Below are positions 32,716-42,303 of a DNA stretch of 64,000 nucleotides, piece by piece; the first letter of the stretch is position 1, and each line of letters begins with the position of its first letter. Location: contig OY829541.1 of NCBI GenBank assembly GCA_963691705.1, forward strand, positions 34,236,719-34,300,718. The letters run 5' to 3'. The stretch comes from Viola odorata (Eukaryota > Streptophyta > Magnoliopsida > Malpighiales > Violaceae). Both the position numbers and the translations under genes were made by a program. The notes under the pieces were generated by a model that was not told the DNA's origin, made no database searches, and saw only the letters and a list, made by a program, of their open reading frames with translations.

Positions 32716-33522
32716 TCAAGGAGGGTCCAGGACTGGAGCTGGTGCAGTAGCTGGGTTGCTGGTCAGAGAAGATTCTGGTAGTACTGGAGGTTGCAAGCTT
32801 GTCATGTTCTCGGGCCTGAAATTCGGGACTGAACCCATCCCTAGGCCTAGGGATGAGTACTTTAGGAGGTCTGGCTGTTTCTTGAGTTCCAAATTGGGTG
32901 CCTGCAAGATCGAAGGTTTGAGTTCAGTGACTTTATCTGATATATCCTTTGTTTTCAAAGTACCTTCAGGAACATGGAGCGTGTCCAGTTCCATAACCAA
33001 GTCACTGATTTCCGAATTGACATTGATCCGGCCTTGCAATTCTCCCAAATTTTTCTTGTTTAATCCCTTGCTAAGAACATACTCAAGAGGTTCATTGGAG
33101 TTAATATTAGAAACTTCATTAACAAAAGGATCAATTATGTCTATAAAATTCACAGAATGAACTTCATTTGGATGTTTCATGGCATCATACATATTGAATT
33201 TAATTGTTTCACCGCAAAATTCAAAAGTCAAACATCCATCATAGACATCAATTTTTGCTCTAGCTGTTCTTAGAAAGGGTCTTCCTAAGATAACATCAGT
33301 AGTTTTAAGCACATCCTTGTTCTTCATATCAACTATATAGAAATCCACAGGAAACACAAAATCATTTACTTGCACTAAGACATTTTCAAGCACACCTACT
33401 GGATAGATAATGGATCTATCGGCAAGTTGGATTACTACTCTTGTTTCCTTAAGAGATCCTATATTCAAAGTTTCAAATATGGACAGAGACATAACATTAA
33501 TACCTGCACCCAAGTCACACAA
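32716..33522 (-). CDS. pro: Aspartic protease region of the Athila-like element
   Basis: The active-site stretch CDLGAGINVMSLSIFE is at the start of this frame (the Athila/Tat D-L-G-A variant of the retropepsin motif), then LADRSIIYPVGVLENVLVQV and ILGRPFLRTARAKIDV, the flap and C-terminal parts of the domain. It probably reads on from gag after a frameshift near 33590. After residue 200 the sequence reaches ELKKQPDLLKY, which resembles the peptide just before the RT domain of Athila pol. There it changes to SSLGLGM (encoded by a palindrome copy, 32837-32854) and a Pro/Ser-rich tail to the stop at 32716. RT is therefore cleanly absent rather than decayed. Confidence 0.8.
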   Translation of the reverse strand: MCDLGAGINVMSLSIFETLNIGSLKETRVVIQLADRSIIYPVGVLENVLVQVNDFVFPVDFYIVDMKNKDVLKTTDVILGRPFLRTARAKIDVYDGCLTFEFCGETIKFNMYDAMKHPNEVHSVNFIDIIDPFVNEVSNINSNEPLEYVLSKGLNKKNLGELQGRINVNSEISDLVMELDTLHVPEGTLKTKDISDKVTELKPSILQAPNLELKKQPDLLKYSSLGLGMGSVPNFRPENMTSLQPPVLPESSLTSNPATAPAPVLDPP

Positions 33523-33545
33523 TGCATCTTCTATCTCTTTATTCC

Positions 33546-35492
33546 CTATTTTACAAGGTATTGAAAACGTACCTTGGTCTTTGCATTTTCGGGAAGTTTT
33601 TGTTGAATCATTGCTGAAACATTTTCACTTAAGTTCACCCTTTCAATCCCCTCAAGCTTTTTCTTGTTAGTACATAATTCTTTCAAGAATTTAGCATATT
33701 TAGGCACTTGAGAAATTAAATCCAACAAAGGAACATTAATTGCAACTTTTCGAAAAACATCAAGAATTAATTTGTCCTCTTTTTCCTTCTTGGCTTTCAA
33801 GGGCCTTTCTGGAAAGGGAAAAGGAATTACCTGAGGCTCTGCAGGTGCAGAGGGTTGCTCAGCTGGTGCAGGCGCTGGTTGTTGCATTTCTGGCTGATTT
33901 TCGGGCAAAACTTCTGGTTGGATTTCTGGTTTATCCATCCCTAGGCCTAGGGATGGATGCGGCAGTTCCCTGGGAGGTAAATCTCTCCCACTTCGCAAAT
34001 GGATTGCATTCAGTCCGTGCCTTGGGTTTTCGACTGTGTTTGATGGCAACTGCCCAGAGGTATTTTGCTGGTTCATTGCAAGCTGTGCCATTTGCTTTTA
34101 GAGGTCAGCAATGGTGGATTGGTTTGCTTGCAACATAGATTGGGTTGCTTGCACCGTGGCTTGTAATGGTTGAAGGATTTGCTTGAGAGTTTCTTCGATT
34201 GGTACTTGTGGTGGTGCTGGTAGTTGCAGAGGTTGTTGAGGTGGTGGTAACTGAGGTACTTGTGGTTGAGTGGGTTGCTGATTTGCTTGTTGGTTTTGAT
34301 TGGGTAAAGGCTTGAAATTCCTCCACTCAAACGGAGGTTGTTGCTGATTTGGCCCCCACCCATAGTGAGGGTAGTTTTTCCAGCCTTGATTACTGGTATT
34401 GGGGTGCATGTTTCCTTGTTGTGGCATGGCAGTATTGACTTGCTCAGGAGGATCAGCTATGAGAGGGCACTCATGAGTCACATGCCCAATTTGACAGCAA
34501 ACTCCACAAGGAACAACTTGCTGTGGTGGAATTTGCTGAATATGGGCAATTGCAGCTGGAAAATTCTTCATAAATGTGGAGACTTCCTCCATGTGTTTCT
34601 CAAGGGCAGCTACACTAATATTGTTGGCTGAAGTGGAACGTTCTTGAGTCCCATTTTGGTGGCAATTATCGGCCAAGGTTTGAATGAGAGCCCTTGCTCT
34701 ACTTGGTGTTAAGTCAAGCAAGGCTCCTCCAGCTGCCGAGTCAAGCTTCTCCTTGTCCTTAATTCGCATGCCATCGTAGAAGTATTGAATGAGAGATTGC
34801 TCAGGCACGCCATGGGTAGGACAGACCTCTTGAAGGTCTTTAAATCGTTGGTGATATTCCCCAAAAGACTCGTCACCATGTTGCTGAATTGAGACAAGAC
34901 TTTTCCTAGCTGCTCCTGCTTTGGTGGCTGACCAATATTTTTTTAGAAACGTAGCAGCCATATCAGCCCAAGAATTAATGGAATTGTGAGGCAAGCTAAA
35001 GAACCAATTCTTGGCTGAATCCTCTAAAGACCATGGAAAAGCTCTCAACTTAGCTCTTTCAAGACTCACTCCAGTTGGTTTTAGAGCATCACACTCAAAC
35101 TGAAATTTTTGGAGGTGTTTGTAAGGATTTTCGGATGCATGTCCTCTGAACTTGCTGAGGTTATGCATGACATTTGACTTCACGGCCCAATCATTTGGTA
35201 CTGGGCGGTAGTTAATACACAAGAAGGACTCTTGTTCAGCTCCTTGATTGAGCTCCCGAAGGGTAGGTTCAGGTGGTGGATTATCCATCTCAGGCTGTGC
35301 TGGCTCTGCTTCAGGTTCTGATCCTGAATCTATCCCTAGGCCTTGGGATAGGTTCTCCTCAGCTTCTGAATTTGAACCAGAAGATGAAAATTCGTTGAAC
35401 TTTCTCTTGGATAATCTGATTGCGGTTTCAACTCTTGTGATCTCAGGGACGTAAGGTACTGGTTGTGAGTTACTGGACCTGGTCATCAACAA
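33546..35492 (-). pseudogene. gag: gag of the Athila-like element
   Basis: Frame from the ATG near 35487 (MTRSSNSQPVPYVPEIT) down to 33546, broken by one in-frame TAA at 34098-34100 that is one C-to-T change from Gln. Order: acidic N-terminal linker with SQGLGIDSGS (palindrome-derived); capsid domain about residues 95-260 (FRGHASENPYKHLQKF, FPWSLEDSAKNWFFSLP, YHQRFKDLQEVCPTHG, IQYFYDGM); a CCHC knuckle CGVCCQIGHVTHEC; a Gln/Pro-rich stretch; a second linker with SLGLGMDKPE; and a basic KAKKEKEDK segment. A frameshift near 33590 separates it from the protease. Confidence 0.85.
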
Positions 35493-35519
35493 GAAAAACG
35501 AAAATTAGAACTCGTTACC

Positions 35520-35537
35520 TCCCCGGCAACGGCGCCA
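35520..35537 (-). promoter_or_regulatory. Primer-binding site of the Athila-like element
   Basis: On the minus strand TGGCGCCGTTGCCGGGGA, the usual plant site complementary to tRNA-Asp, 5 bp after the LTR end. Confidence 0.9.
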
Positions 35538-35542
35538 ATTTA

Positions 35543-37085
35543 TGACTGATGTCGTTCTCAACCATAAATAAAAAGATACAATTCGGTGCTAAACCACAAA
35601 ATATAATGTAGATAGTAGTGAAAGGTTTGAACACGGGGAGGAAATCTTTGAGTAATTTGTATTTTTCTTGTTAAAAACCAAATCGGAACAAAGTTGGGGG
35701 GAGTTTTTGTAATTAAAACCAAATTAAAAATAGTACTTTGAATGTAAATCAGTAGTGACAGTAGCATGCACGAATTATAACTGAAAATGTGAGTGAAATC
35801 AGATATAGAGAGGCAATCCTTGGTAGAGATTTAAACAAGGTGACTATCCTTTGTTATTTGATCATTGACAAAACATATTCTGAAATGGATTTATAGAGAT
35901 GTTATAGGAACAAGAGACACTCTAAATTCCCAGGTTTCCCCCTATACAAGTCGATTAAAAGAGGCCCTCTAATAACGACCCTAACCTTCCTAACAATTTG
36001 TCAAGTTGCTGGAAAATTGTAACCATACGGGAAACCCATCCCTAGGCCTAGGGATAGATACGGCACTCAGCCCTGAACCTAGACCCATTCTTTCCTTTCT
36101 ACCTAGATCCTAAAGACAAGTCTTATGTCAAATATTCACTAGTTGTCTACTCAATCTTCATAAATGCAGGAATCACACTGAACATAAATGAAACTGACAT
36201 TACCCATTCAAATTAAATCAAGAGTTGATCAAGCTTTTAATTCAACAAGAACAAGTTTTAACAATTAAAGTGAGAAGAAAAGAGATATAAAAACATTCAT
36301 ATTAATTCCAATAAAAGTCTCACAACAACATGGATAGTCAACCTGTAATCTCTACCAAGAATCAGAGGTAATTAGCTACAATACATAATTAAAATTACAA
36401 ATAAAAACTATTGTTCAAAGTAAAACAAATCTGGAAAATGGTGGTGAAGAAGTGCAGCCCGCTCTCCTTGCTGTCCTCGTCTCCTCTCTCTCTCTGTCCG
36501 AATGTGATGATGTTCAACCTCCTCCTTGGACGAAAGTCTTCTCTTTCTATAGCTCAGCCATGCCCTCTCACAACTCCCCAAGGAGCAAGCACTCAAGGGA
36601 CAAACAATGCAAGCATGCGGCTCCAACAACAAGGAAGAGACAAGAATAAATTCTTGTCTAGCACTAAGAGGGATGGAATATATTCCTATGGAGTCTCCAA
36701 GGAGTTCTTGAGTTAAAGGAAATAAGGGAACACGAGATAGTGGAGTTTAAAAACTGTCTAGCATGCTCAGGGGACAAGAAAAGCACTAAGAAATAAATTA
36801 ATCCTCGGCACGCATAAACAAGGGCGGACTGCCCAGAATTTCACCAGATCGCCTGACTCATCCCTAGGCCTAGGGATGAGTAAGGGAAAATTTCTGCAAT
36901 CATCCTCCAAAACGGCCATGATTGGAAAATGCTCTATCTTTCACCAAATCAACTCCTTTTCCTTCCAACTGATCTTTCAAGCCTGAACAAAGGAAAAGGG
37001 AAGTAAATGGCCAAAAGAAGCAATCAAATGCTCTCAAAACATAAGATAAAGAGAGCATAAATCATCGAATATAAACAACCAATCA
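35543..37085 (-). repeat. 5' LTR of the Athila-like element
   Basis: 1543 bp, near-identical to 29882-31424 (about eight differences by eye, seven of them transitions). Palindrome copies at 36038-36055 and 36860-36877. Confidence 0.95.
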
Positions 37086-37298
37086 GCGATCGCGCTTTTT
37101 GTATTTGCAGATTTGATTTAATCCAATTATATTTTGCCCTTCAAAAAAAAACACAAAGCCTTTAATCCTACGAGATACACCATCGGTACTTAGCACTTTT
37201 TTTTTTCTATTATTGACATGGATAGAGGAATCGAGTGGTTTCGGTCTTGGTCTTTTAGTGTTGTTATAGACTCTAAATAATGTTTCCTTAGGTGTGGA

Positions 37299-38164
37299 TA
37301 GAGCTGCTAATTGAACGGGTCAGACTGATTTGAGTTTAATTTCGCTAAATCCTCTAAAAATTGAAACGAGCTGGGTCTTAAGAGACCAAATTTTACATGA
37401 CCTAAACCCGTCCCTCTTATTAAACGGGCTGGTCGTAAATCTAACGAGCCGACCCGTTTAATTTTGTATAATTAGAGAAAATGACAATTTTTGTATATCA
37501 ACTAAAAATTTTAAATCAAAATATTCACAGAAGCAGAGTTTTATAAATTTAAAATAATAAACTGAGTATTTTAACCTTACAATCCCAATTGATACTTAAT
37601 CAATAATAGTAAGTATGTTGTATTTTTCATACAGCTTATTACCGACTCATGAAATAGAATAAAATAAAAAATTCACGAGTTCTAAGTTTCTCATTCCTGC
37701 ATAGTTATACAGAAGCAATATATTATTTTGCTTAGAACTGGATGGGGCTTGTGCATTATGTGGAGCGAAAGAGGAGTCTATACTGCACATGTTTTGGAGT
37801 TGTTCCTACAGTCAGCAAGTATGGAATTGTTGTGGGTTGTTGCGACACAAAAATATCAAACTCAGCCGGTAAATCAAAGAATTTAGGGAGTGCATAATAG
37901 AAATTCATGTCATGATATCGTGAGTTTATAATTTATTTATTTAGAAATTATAAATTATCATATTAAATTATATATTTATATGTATATATAACGAATAATT
38001 ATGTGACGTGGATTGAGCCGGACCTCGGGTTTAAAATTGAAGAATTCAGGCTCGACTTTTTTACATTGGCGGACCTGGCGGGTCTGAAATTTGGTGGTCA
38101 AGCTCGTTCATTTAGAATAGACTCGAGTCAGTCCTATGAACAACCTGTCCAATTAGCAGGTCTA
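37299..38164. mobile_element. hAT-like remnant
   Basis: The left end TAGAGCTGCTAATTGAACGGGT and the right end, reverse-complemented TAGACCTGCTAATTGGACAGGT, are imperfect inverted repeats. Flanks GGTGTGGA (37291-37298) and GGTGCGGG (38165-38172) agree at 6 of 8 positions, fitting an old 8-bp duplication. Subterminal GGGTC/GACCC-type repeats are present on both sides. No transposase. Confidence 0.65.
37741..37848 (+). pseudogene. LINE zinc-binding (zf-RVT) fragment inside the hAT remnant
   Basis: 36 open codons read DGACALCGAKEESILHMFWS and onward to a CSYSQQVW-type end, the CxxC...H...C pattern of the zf-RVT region of plant LINE ORF2. It is too short to be more than a fragment, and is diverged from the LINE at 24.6-37.1 kb. 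Confidence 0.65.
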
Positions 38165-38172
38165 GGTGCGGG

Positions 38173-39393
38173 GTAATAGTTCTCTAAGATTTTAAGGTCG
38201 GTCTCAGTAGCTCGGAAGTAACTTGTACTCCCTCTAATCTTTTACCCTTTTAAGGTCGGAGCTAATTTGTCACTCAGGCTCACTTGGTGTGGTGACTTCT
38301 AAATATATTTGTTTGCTTATTAAAATAATATTATTACTATCGTGAACAACTTTTAATATATATATTTTTTAAAATGAAATATCATACATATGGTTAGTTC
38401 TATTCAAAATGGTACAAATATTTAATTACATATTTACTACTAATCACGCTACAAGAAAATTTGTGAAATAGAAAGTCAAATAAAAAAATAGTGATGTTGA
38501 AAAAAGTTAAATAGTTAATTTATTTTTAAATGAGGTAATTTAACAATTGTAATTTAACTTATATATATATATATATAAATAATAGGTAAAAAGAAAAAAA
38601 ACACAAAAAAGTAAAGAGATAGAAGAATAAAAAAGAGATTTAGAGAATAAAAAAGAATGTGAGGGAAGGAGCTCGCGCCACAATACAGAAACAATTTACT
38701 TTAATAAATAAAACATATTATTACTAAAAGTTTTTTTGGCAAGAATAATTTGTAAGGAGATTGTCAAATAAATTCTCAATGATATTTAAAATAGCTAGAT
38801 AACGAAATTATTTAAAATAAAATGATTGAATTTTTATTAATATAATTCAACTATATGTATAAATAAAATTAAAAGGAGAAATAGAAAGTATAAAATCTAG
38901 TAAATTCATTGTAAAAATAATTTATAAAATAATTTTTTAAAAATAAGGACTAATATAAATGGTTAGTTTTGAGATCGATAGAAATTTGTGACTTAAATTT
39001 ATTTTTAGTTAATTAGATGAGTACTAGAGTTAGAAATTTATCTTTTAAGTTTTAAAATAAATAAATAAAAGAGTGTGGAATTTATAGGTATCAAACTCAG
39101 GTGGGAGAAAAGGATTACTGACTCAACTATTTGTGCCAAGTCCAATTCTTGTTAATTGTGTTATAAATTAATATTTTATATAAACTAAACCATAGGCCTT
39201 CTCATTCTTTTCCAAGTAGCAGAAAACTAAGGGTTTGGTTTCATTAAGTTGGTGCATGTATCCCTTATCCTAATAACTAGCTAACTTGTGATAATTGGAC
39301 AGAACGAAAATTAAGATAAGAAAGAAAAGAAATAGAGGACGAGAAGAGAGAAAATAAGAAAGAAAGGGGAAAAGAACAAAATAAAAAAGGGTT
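38173..39393. other. AT-rich intergenic DNA
   Basis: No coding potential. A TA microsatellite near 38557-38575 and a GA-rich run near 39310-39390. Confidence 0.5.
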
Positions 39394-39402
39394 GTTGTTG
39401 TG

Positions 39403-39613
39403 GGATCCGACTCCTCTAATTTTCTCTTGAACATGACCAGTCATGTTAGAAGAATCTGAACTGTTCAATAAAATTGGACGGATGAGATTAAAAATTTAAG
39501 TAATTAATGAATTGACCAGTCAATAAAATTCAACAAGTGGTCAACTCATTAATTATTCAGATTCTTCTAACATGACTGGTCATGTTCAAGAGAAAATTAG
39601 AGGAGCTCAATCC
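39403..39613. mobile_element. MULE-type MITE (211 bp)
   Basis: Near-perfect inverted repeat arms of about 60 bp starting GGATCCGACTCCTCTAATTT and, from the right, GGATTGAGCTCCTCTAATTT. The perfect 9-bp duplication GTTGTTGTG flanks it at 39394-39402 and 39614-39622. Confidence 0.9.
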
Positions 39614-39701
39614 GTTGTTGTGTACATTGCTTGAACGAAGATTTGTAAGTTTCTTTTCCTAAAATCTAGTTCTTATATTTATTGTTCACTTGGGTTTTTC
39701 A

Positions 39702-41547
39702 AGTCAACTGGAAATCCACGGGCTCCATCAGTCAACGCACCATTCCATTACTTTTTATCTCTAACTTTCGGTTGCAACTTATTTACCATAATAGTATTAT
39801 GTATTAAATAATATTATTAATTTAATAAATCCATAAAAATAATATAATTAATTTAAAATTTTCTGAAAAATAATATAATAAATTTAAAAATTCAAAAAAT
39901 AATCTAATCAATTTGAAAGATCAAAAAAAATATAAAAATTTTAAAAAAAATTAATTAATCTAAAAATCCAGAAAAAATGTAAAAAATTCAAAATTAATGT
40001 AAAAATTTCAAAGAAATTGTAAGGCTGCGTTTCATAACGGAATTAATTCTATTTGGAGTTATTTGTGTTTTCCAAAATTTTCCATATGGAGTTATTTCTA
40101 GAATTTTTTTCTGTTTTCTAAAATTCTGTTTCACAGCTACAATACGTTTCCTATTTTCCAGCTTTTATTTTTCAACCTTAGAAAACTCGAAATCGTATTC
40201 ACTTAACAACTATTTCTTACTTTTTTGAAGAAAAAAAACTACTACTATTGTTAAATCAATTTTATTTTAATTAAAAAACAATGTTAATGTTATTTTTTTG
40301 TTAAGATTAATAAACTAAATAGTAGTCCATTTTAAATTTATTAAAGATCAAATATAAGTATGGTAAACATATTCATGTTTAAATTCAAAAGCACAAGCCA
40401 TTTAGGGGTTGTTTAATTTTTGGAAAAAATTTCAAAAATTTCAAAAATTTTCAAAATTTGTTTCACAACAATTTTCCAGTTCTCCAATTACTATTCAGTT
40501 TTGGAAATAATTCCAGAATTAACACTACAAAGACTCAAACTTTTGGAAACAACATATTTGATGTTTTCCAATTTTTCCTTCATTTTATTTTCAAAGTGGG
40601 GTCTACAGGTCAACTTTACTCTCTCTTATCTTTTTTAATTTTTATTTCATACAAAAACTAAATCTTCTTACTTAATGCTTTGAACAAAATAAATTAAAAG
40701 TTACAAAAACATAATCTTCATCTCAAGATTAGTAATTATATATCAACTTTTCTTCTTTCTTAATATTTTATAAATGGGTTTTAAACTAATTTAGAATTAA
40801 TTTAGAAGTTTTTTCATTCCCCCCTAAAACACTCCCTTCAAACTAATATTTAAAAAATGAGTCTCGTGACGTGGCGGGATGGGATTGGTTTTCTAAATGG
40901 AAAATTTTAGAATTAATTCCATTTGGAAAAAAATATTGTTGTGCAACAGATTTTGGAAACAATTCTCCGTAAGTAAACCGCACCTAAAAGTTCTAAAAAA
41001 TGTAAAAATCCCAAAACATAGACAAATTCTAAAAAAAATTATAAATTTCAAAAAATTGTAAAAATTCCAAAAACAATTATAAATTCCAAAAAAAATCCAA
41101 AAACAAATGTTTCCCAACATTTTTATTTCTTATTCCTTAATTTTTTGGAAATTTTCAATTTTTTTTGGAATTTGTACATTTTTTTGGGATTTTTACAATT
41201 TGTATTGAAATTTTTACATTTTTCTGGATTTTTAGATTAATTAACATTTTTTTGGAATTGTTAATTTTTTTTGGAATTTTTACATTTTTTTTATTTTTTA
41301 TAAATTGTTTTTGGAATTTGTACTTTTTTTATGAATTTTTAAAATTAATTACAGTATTTTTCAAAATTAATTAAATTATTTTTCAAAATTTTCAAAATTA
41401 TCTTCTGGATTTTTCTTGATTTATTAAATTAATTATATTATTTAATACATAATGGTTTTATGGTAAATAAGTTGCAACCTGGAGTTAGAGGTAAAAAGTA
41501 ACGGAACGAAGCGTTGACTGACGGAACCAGTGGATTTGCAGTTGACT
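39702..41547. mobile_element. Long fold-back structure with an insertion in the loop
   Basis: The arm starting at about 39702 (AGTCAACTGGAAATCCACGG) is matched in reverse complement by the arm ending at 41547 (AGTCAACTGCAAATCCACTG). The match continues through TTGCAACTTATTTACCATAA and the AT-rich sequence for roughly 300 bp. The loop holds the PIF/Harbinger-like element. The arms end cleanly but I find no target duplication, so the superfamily is open. Confidence 0.7.
40023..40984. mobile_element. PIF/Harbinger-like element (962 bp)
   Basis: Termini GGCTGCGTTTCATAACGG and, from the right, GGTGCGGTTTACTTACGG, with TAA on both sides (40020-40022 and 40985-40987). The interior is AT-rich with many short fold-back repeats (CCAAAATTTT/AAAATTTTGG) and no transposase. 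Tourist-like non-autonomous element. Confidence 0.75.
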
Positions 41548-42068
41548 CTAAGTTTAGGGGTGGCGGAATAAAAAATTTGAAAATCAAGAGAAATTTATGT
41601 TTTTCACGATAGTACAAGAAGCTTTTCTGCAATTACCCTTTCAATTAAAGAGTATGAAAATATATCATGTGTAATTTTGGGTGAATGGGTTAGCTTAGGG
41701 TTTTACATAAACAATTGGGTGACTAGAATTTTGATTTGGGAAATCGTTTATCACAATGGAATAAAAATTAGTAAGTGATGGTGTTAAATGATAATAATAA
41801 GATGGGTTTTAATTAATTCGTTGTAAGAAAAACAAAAGAAGCTGAAATTGGAAAGAAATAGGGAAAGGGATGTGAGGAACCGAATGAAAAACAAAAGATG
41901 AGAAATTGTGTTGGTCTTTTAATTAGTTATGAAGGTTCGGTGAAAAGGATGGGAAATAATAGTAATTTAATTTATTTACTTACTTTTACTCTCAATGATC
42001 CTTGTGTTGTAGATTTTAATTACGTAATAGCATATTTCTAATCGAAAGCTTTTCATACTCTTTGTAAA
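41548..42068. other. Intergenic, nothing recognised
   Basis: AT-rich without credible coding sequence or repeats. Confidence 0.4.
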
Positions 42069-42070
42069 TA

Positions 42071-42303
42071 CTCCCTCCGGTTTTCTTTAAACGACTTTTA
42101 CTATTTGGGCACGCATATTAAGGGTACCGGATGACTCACTATTTGAGACAATTTTACCCCGAATTTTTTCTCGGACGTGCGTTAAGGATTAACGTACGTT
42201 CGAAAAAAAGTACAGAATTTTTTGGAGTCAAATAGTGAGTCATCCGGCTTTTTCGATATGCGTGCTCAAATAGTAAGAGTCATTTAAAGAAAACCGGAGG
42301 GAG
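42071..42303. mobile_element. Stowaway-like MITE (233 bp)
   Basis: CTCCCTCCGGTTTTCTTTAA at the left and its reverse complement at the right, flanked by TA on each side (42069-42070 and 42304-42305), the Tc1/mariner-type duplication. The whole element is a near-continuous inverted repeat. Confidence 0.95.

Larger units (their letters stand above)
30377..36877. repeat. Dispersed 18-bp palindrome, eight copies
   Basis: ATCCCTAGGCCTAGGGAT occurs at 30377-30394, 31199-31216, 32185-32202, 32837-32854, 33937-33954, 36038-36055 and 36860-36877, and with one mismatch at 35332-35349. Four of these are two LTR sites counted twice, leaving six independent sites. At 31195-31220 and 33933-33958 the perfect palindrome extends to 26 bp, with different but still self-complementary outer arms (ACTC/GAGT versus ATCC/GGAT). 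The three coding copies read Ser-(Leu/Gln)-Gly-Leu-Gly-(Met/Ile) in the same phase and lie in linkers. I see none elsewhere in the window. Confidence 0.9.
29882..37085 (-). mobile_element. Athila-like gag-protease retrotransposon, non-autonomous, inserted in the LINE
   Basis: Two 1543-bp LTRs, a tRNA-Asp-type primer-binding site beside the right LTR, a polypurine tract beside the left LTR (element orientation minus), and GCGAT duplications at 29877-29881 and 37086-37090. By eye the LTRs differ at about 8 of 1543 positions, so the insertion is very young. The interior of 4.1 kb encodes gag and an aspartic protease of the Athila branch but no RT, RNase H, integrase or env-like ORF. It is therefore a gag-pro derivative that must borrow replication functions. 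Confidence 0.93.
24611..37152 (+). mobile_element. L1-type LINE, interrupted by an LTR element
   Basis: ORF1 remnant, ORF2 (endonuclease, RT, zinc-binding region, RNase H) and a 3' end with an A-run at 37143-37151 after TTTTGCCCTTC. The 7.2-kb Athila-like element (29882-37085) sits inside the RNase H coding; sequence continues in the same frame after the second copy of its GCGAT duplication and reaches a stop at 37119-37121. The true 5' end is unclear (24.3-24.6 kb). I could not find target-site duplications. This is a plant L1 with a ribonuclease H domain. Confidence 0.85.
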
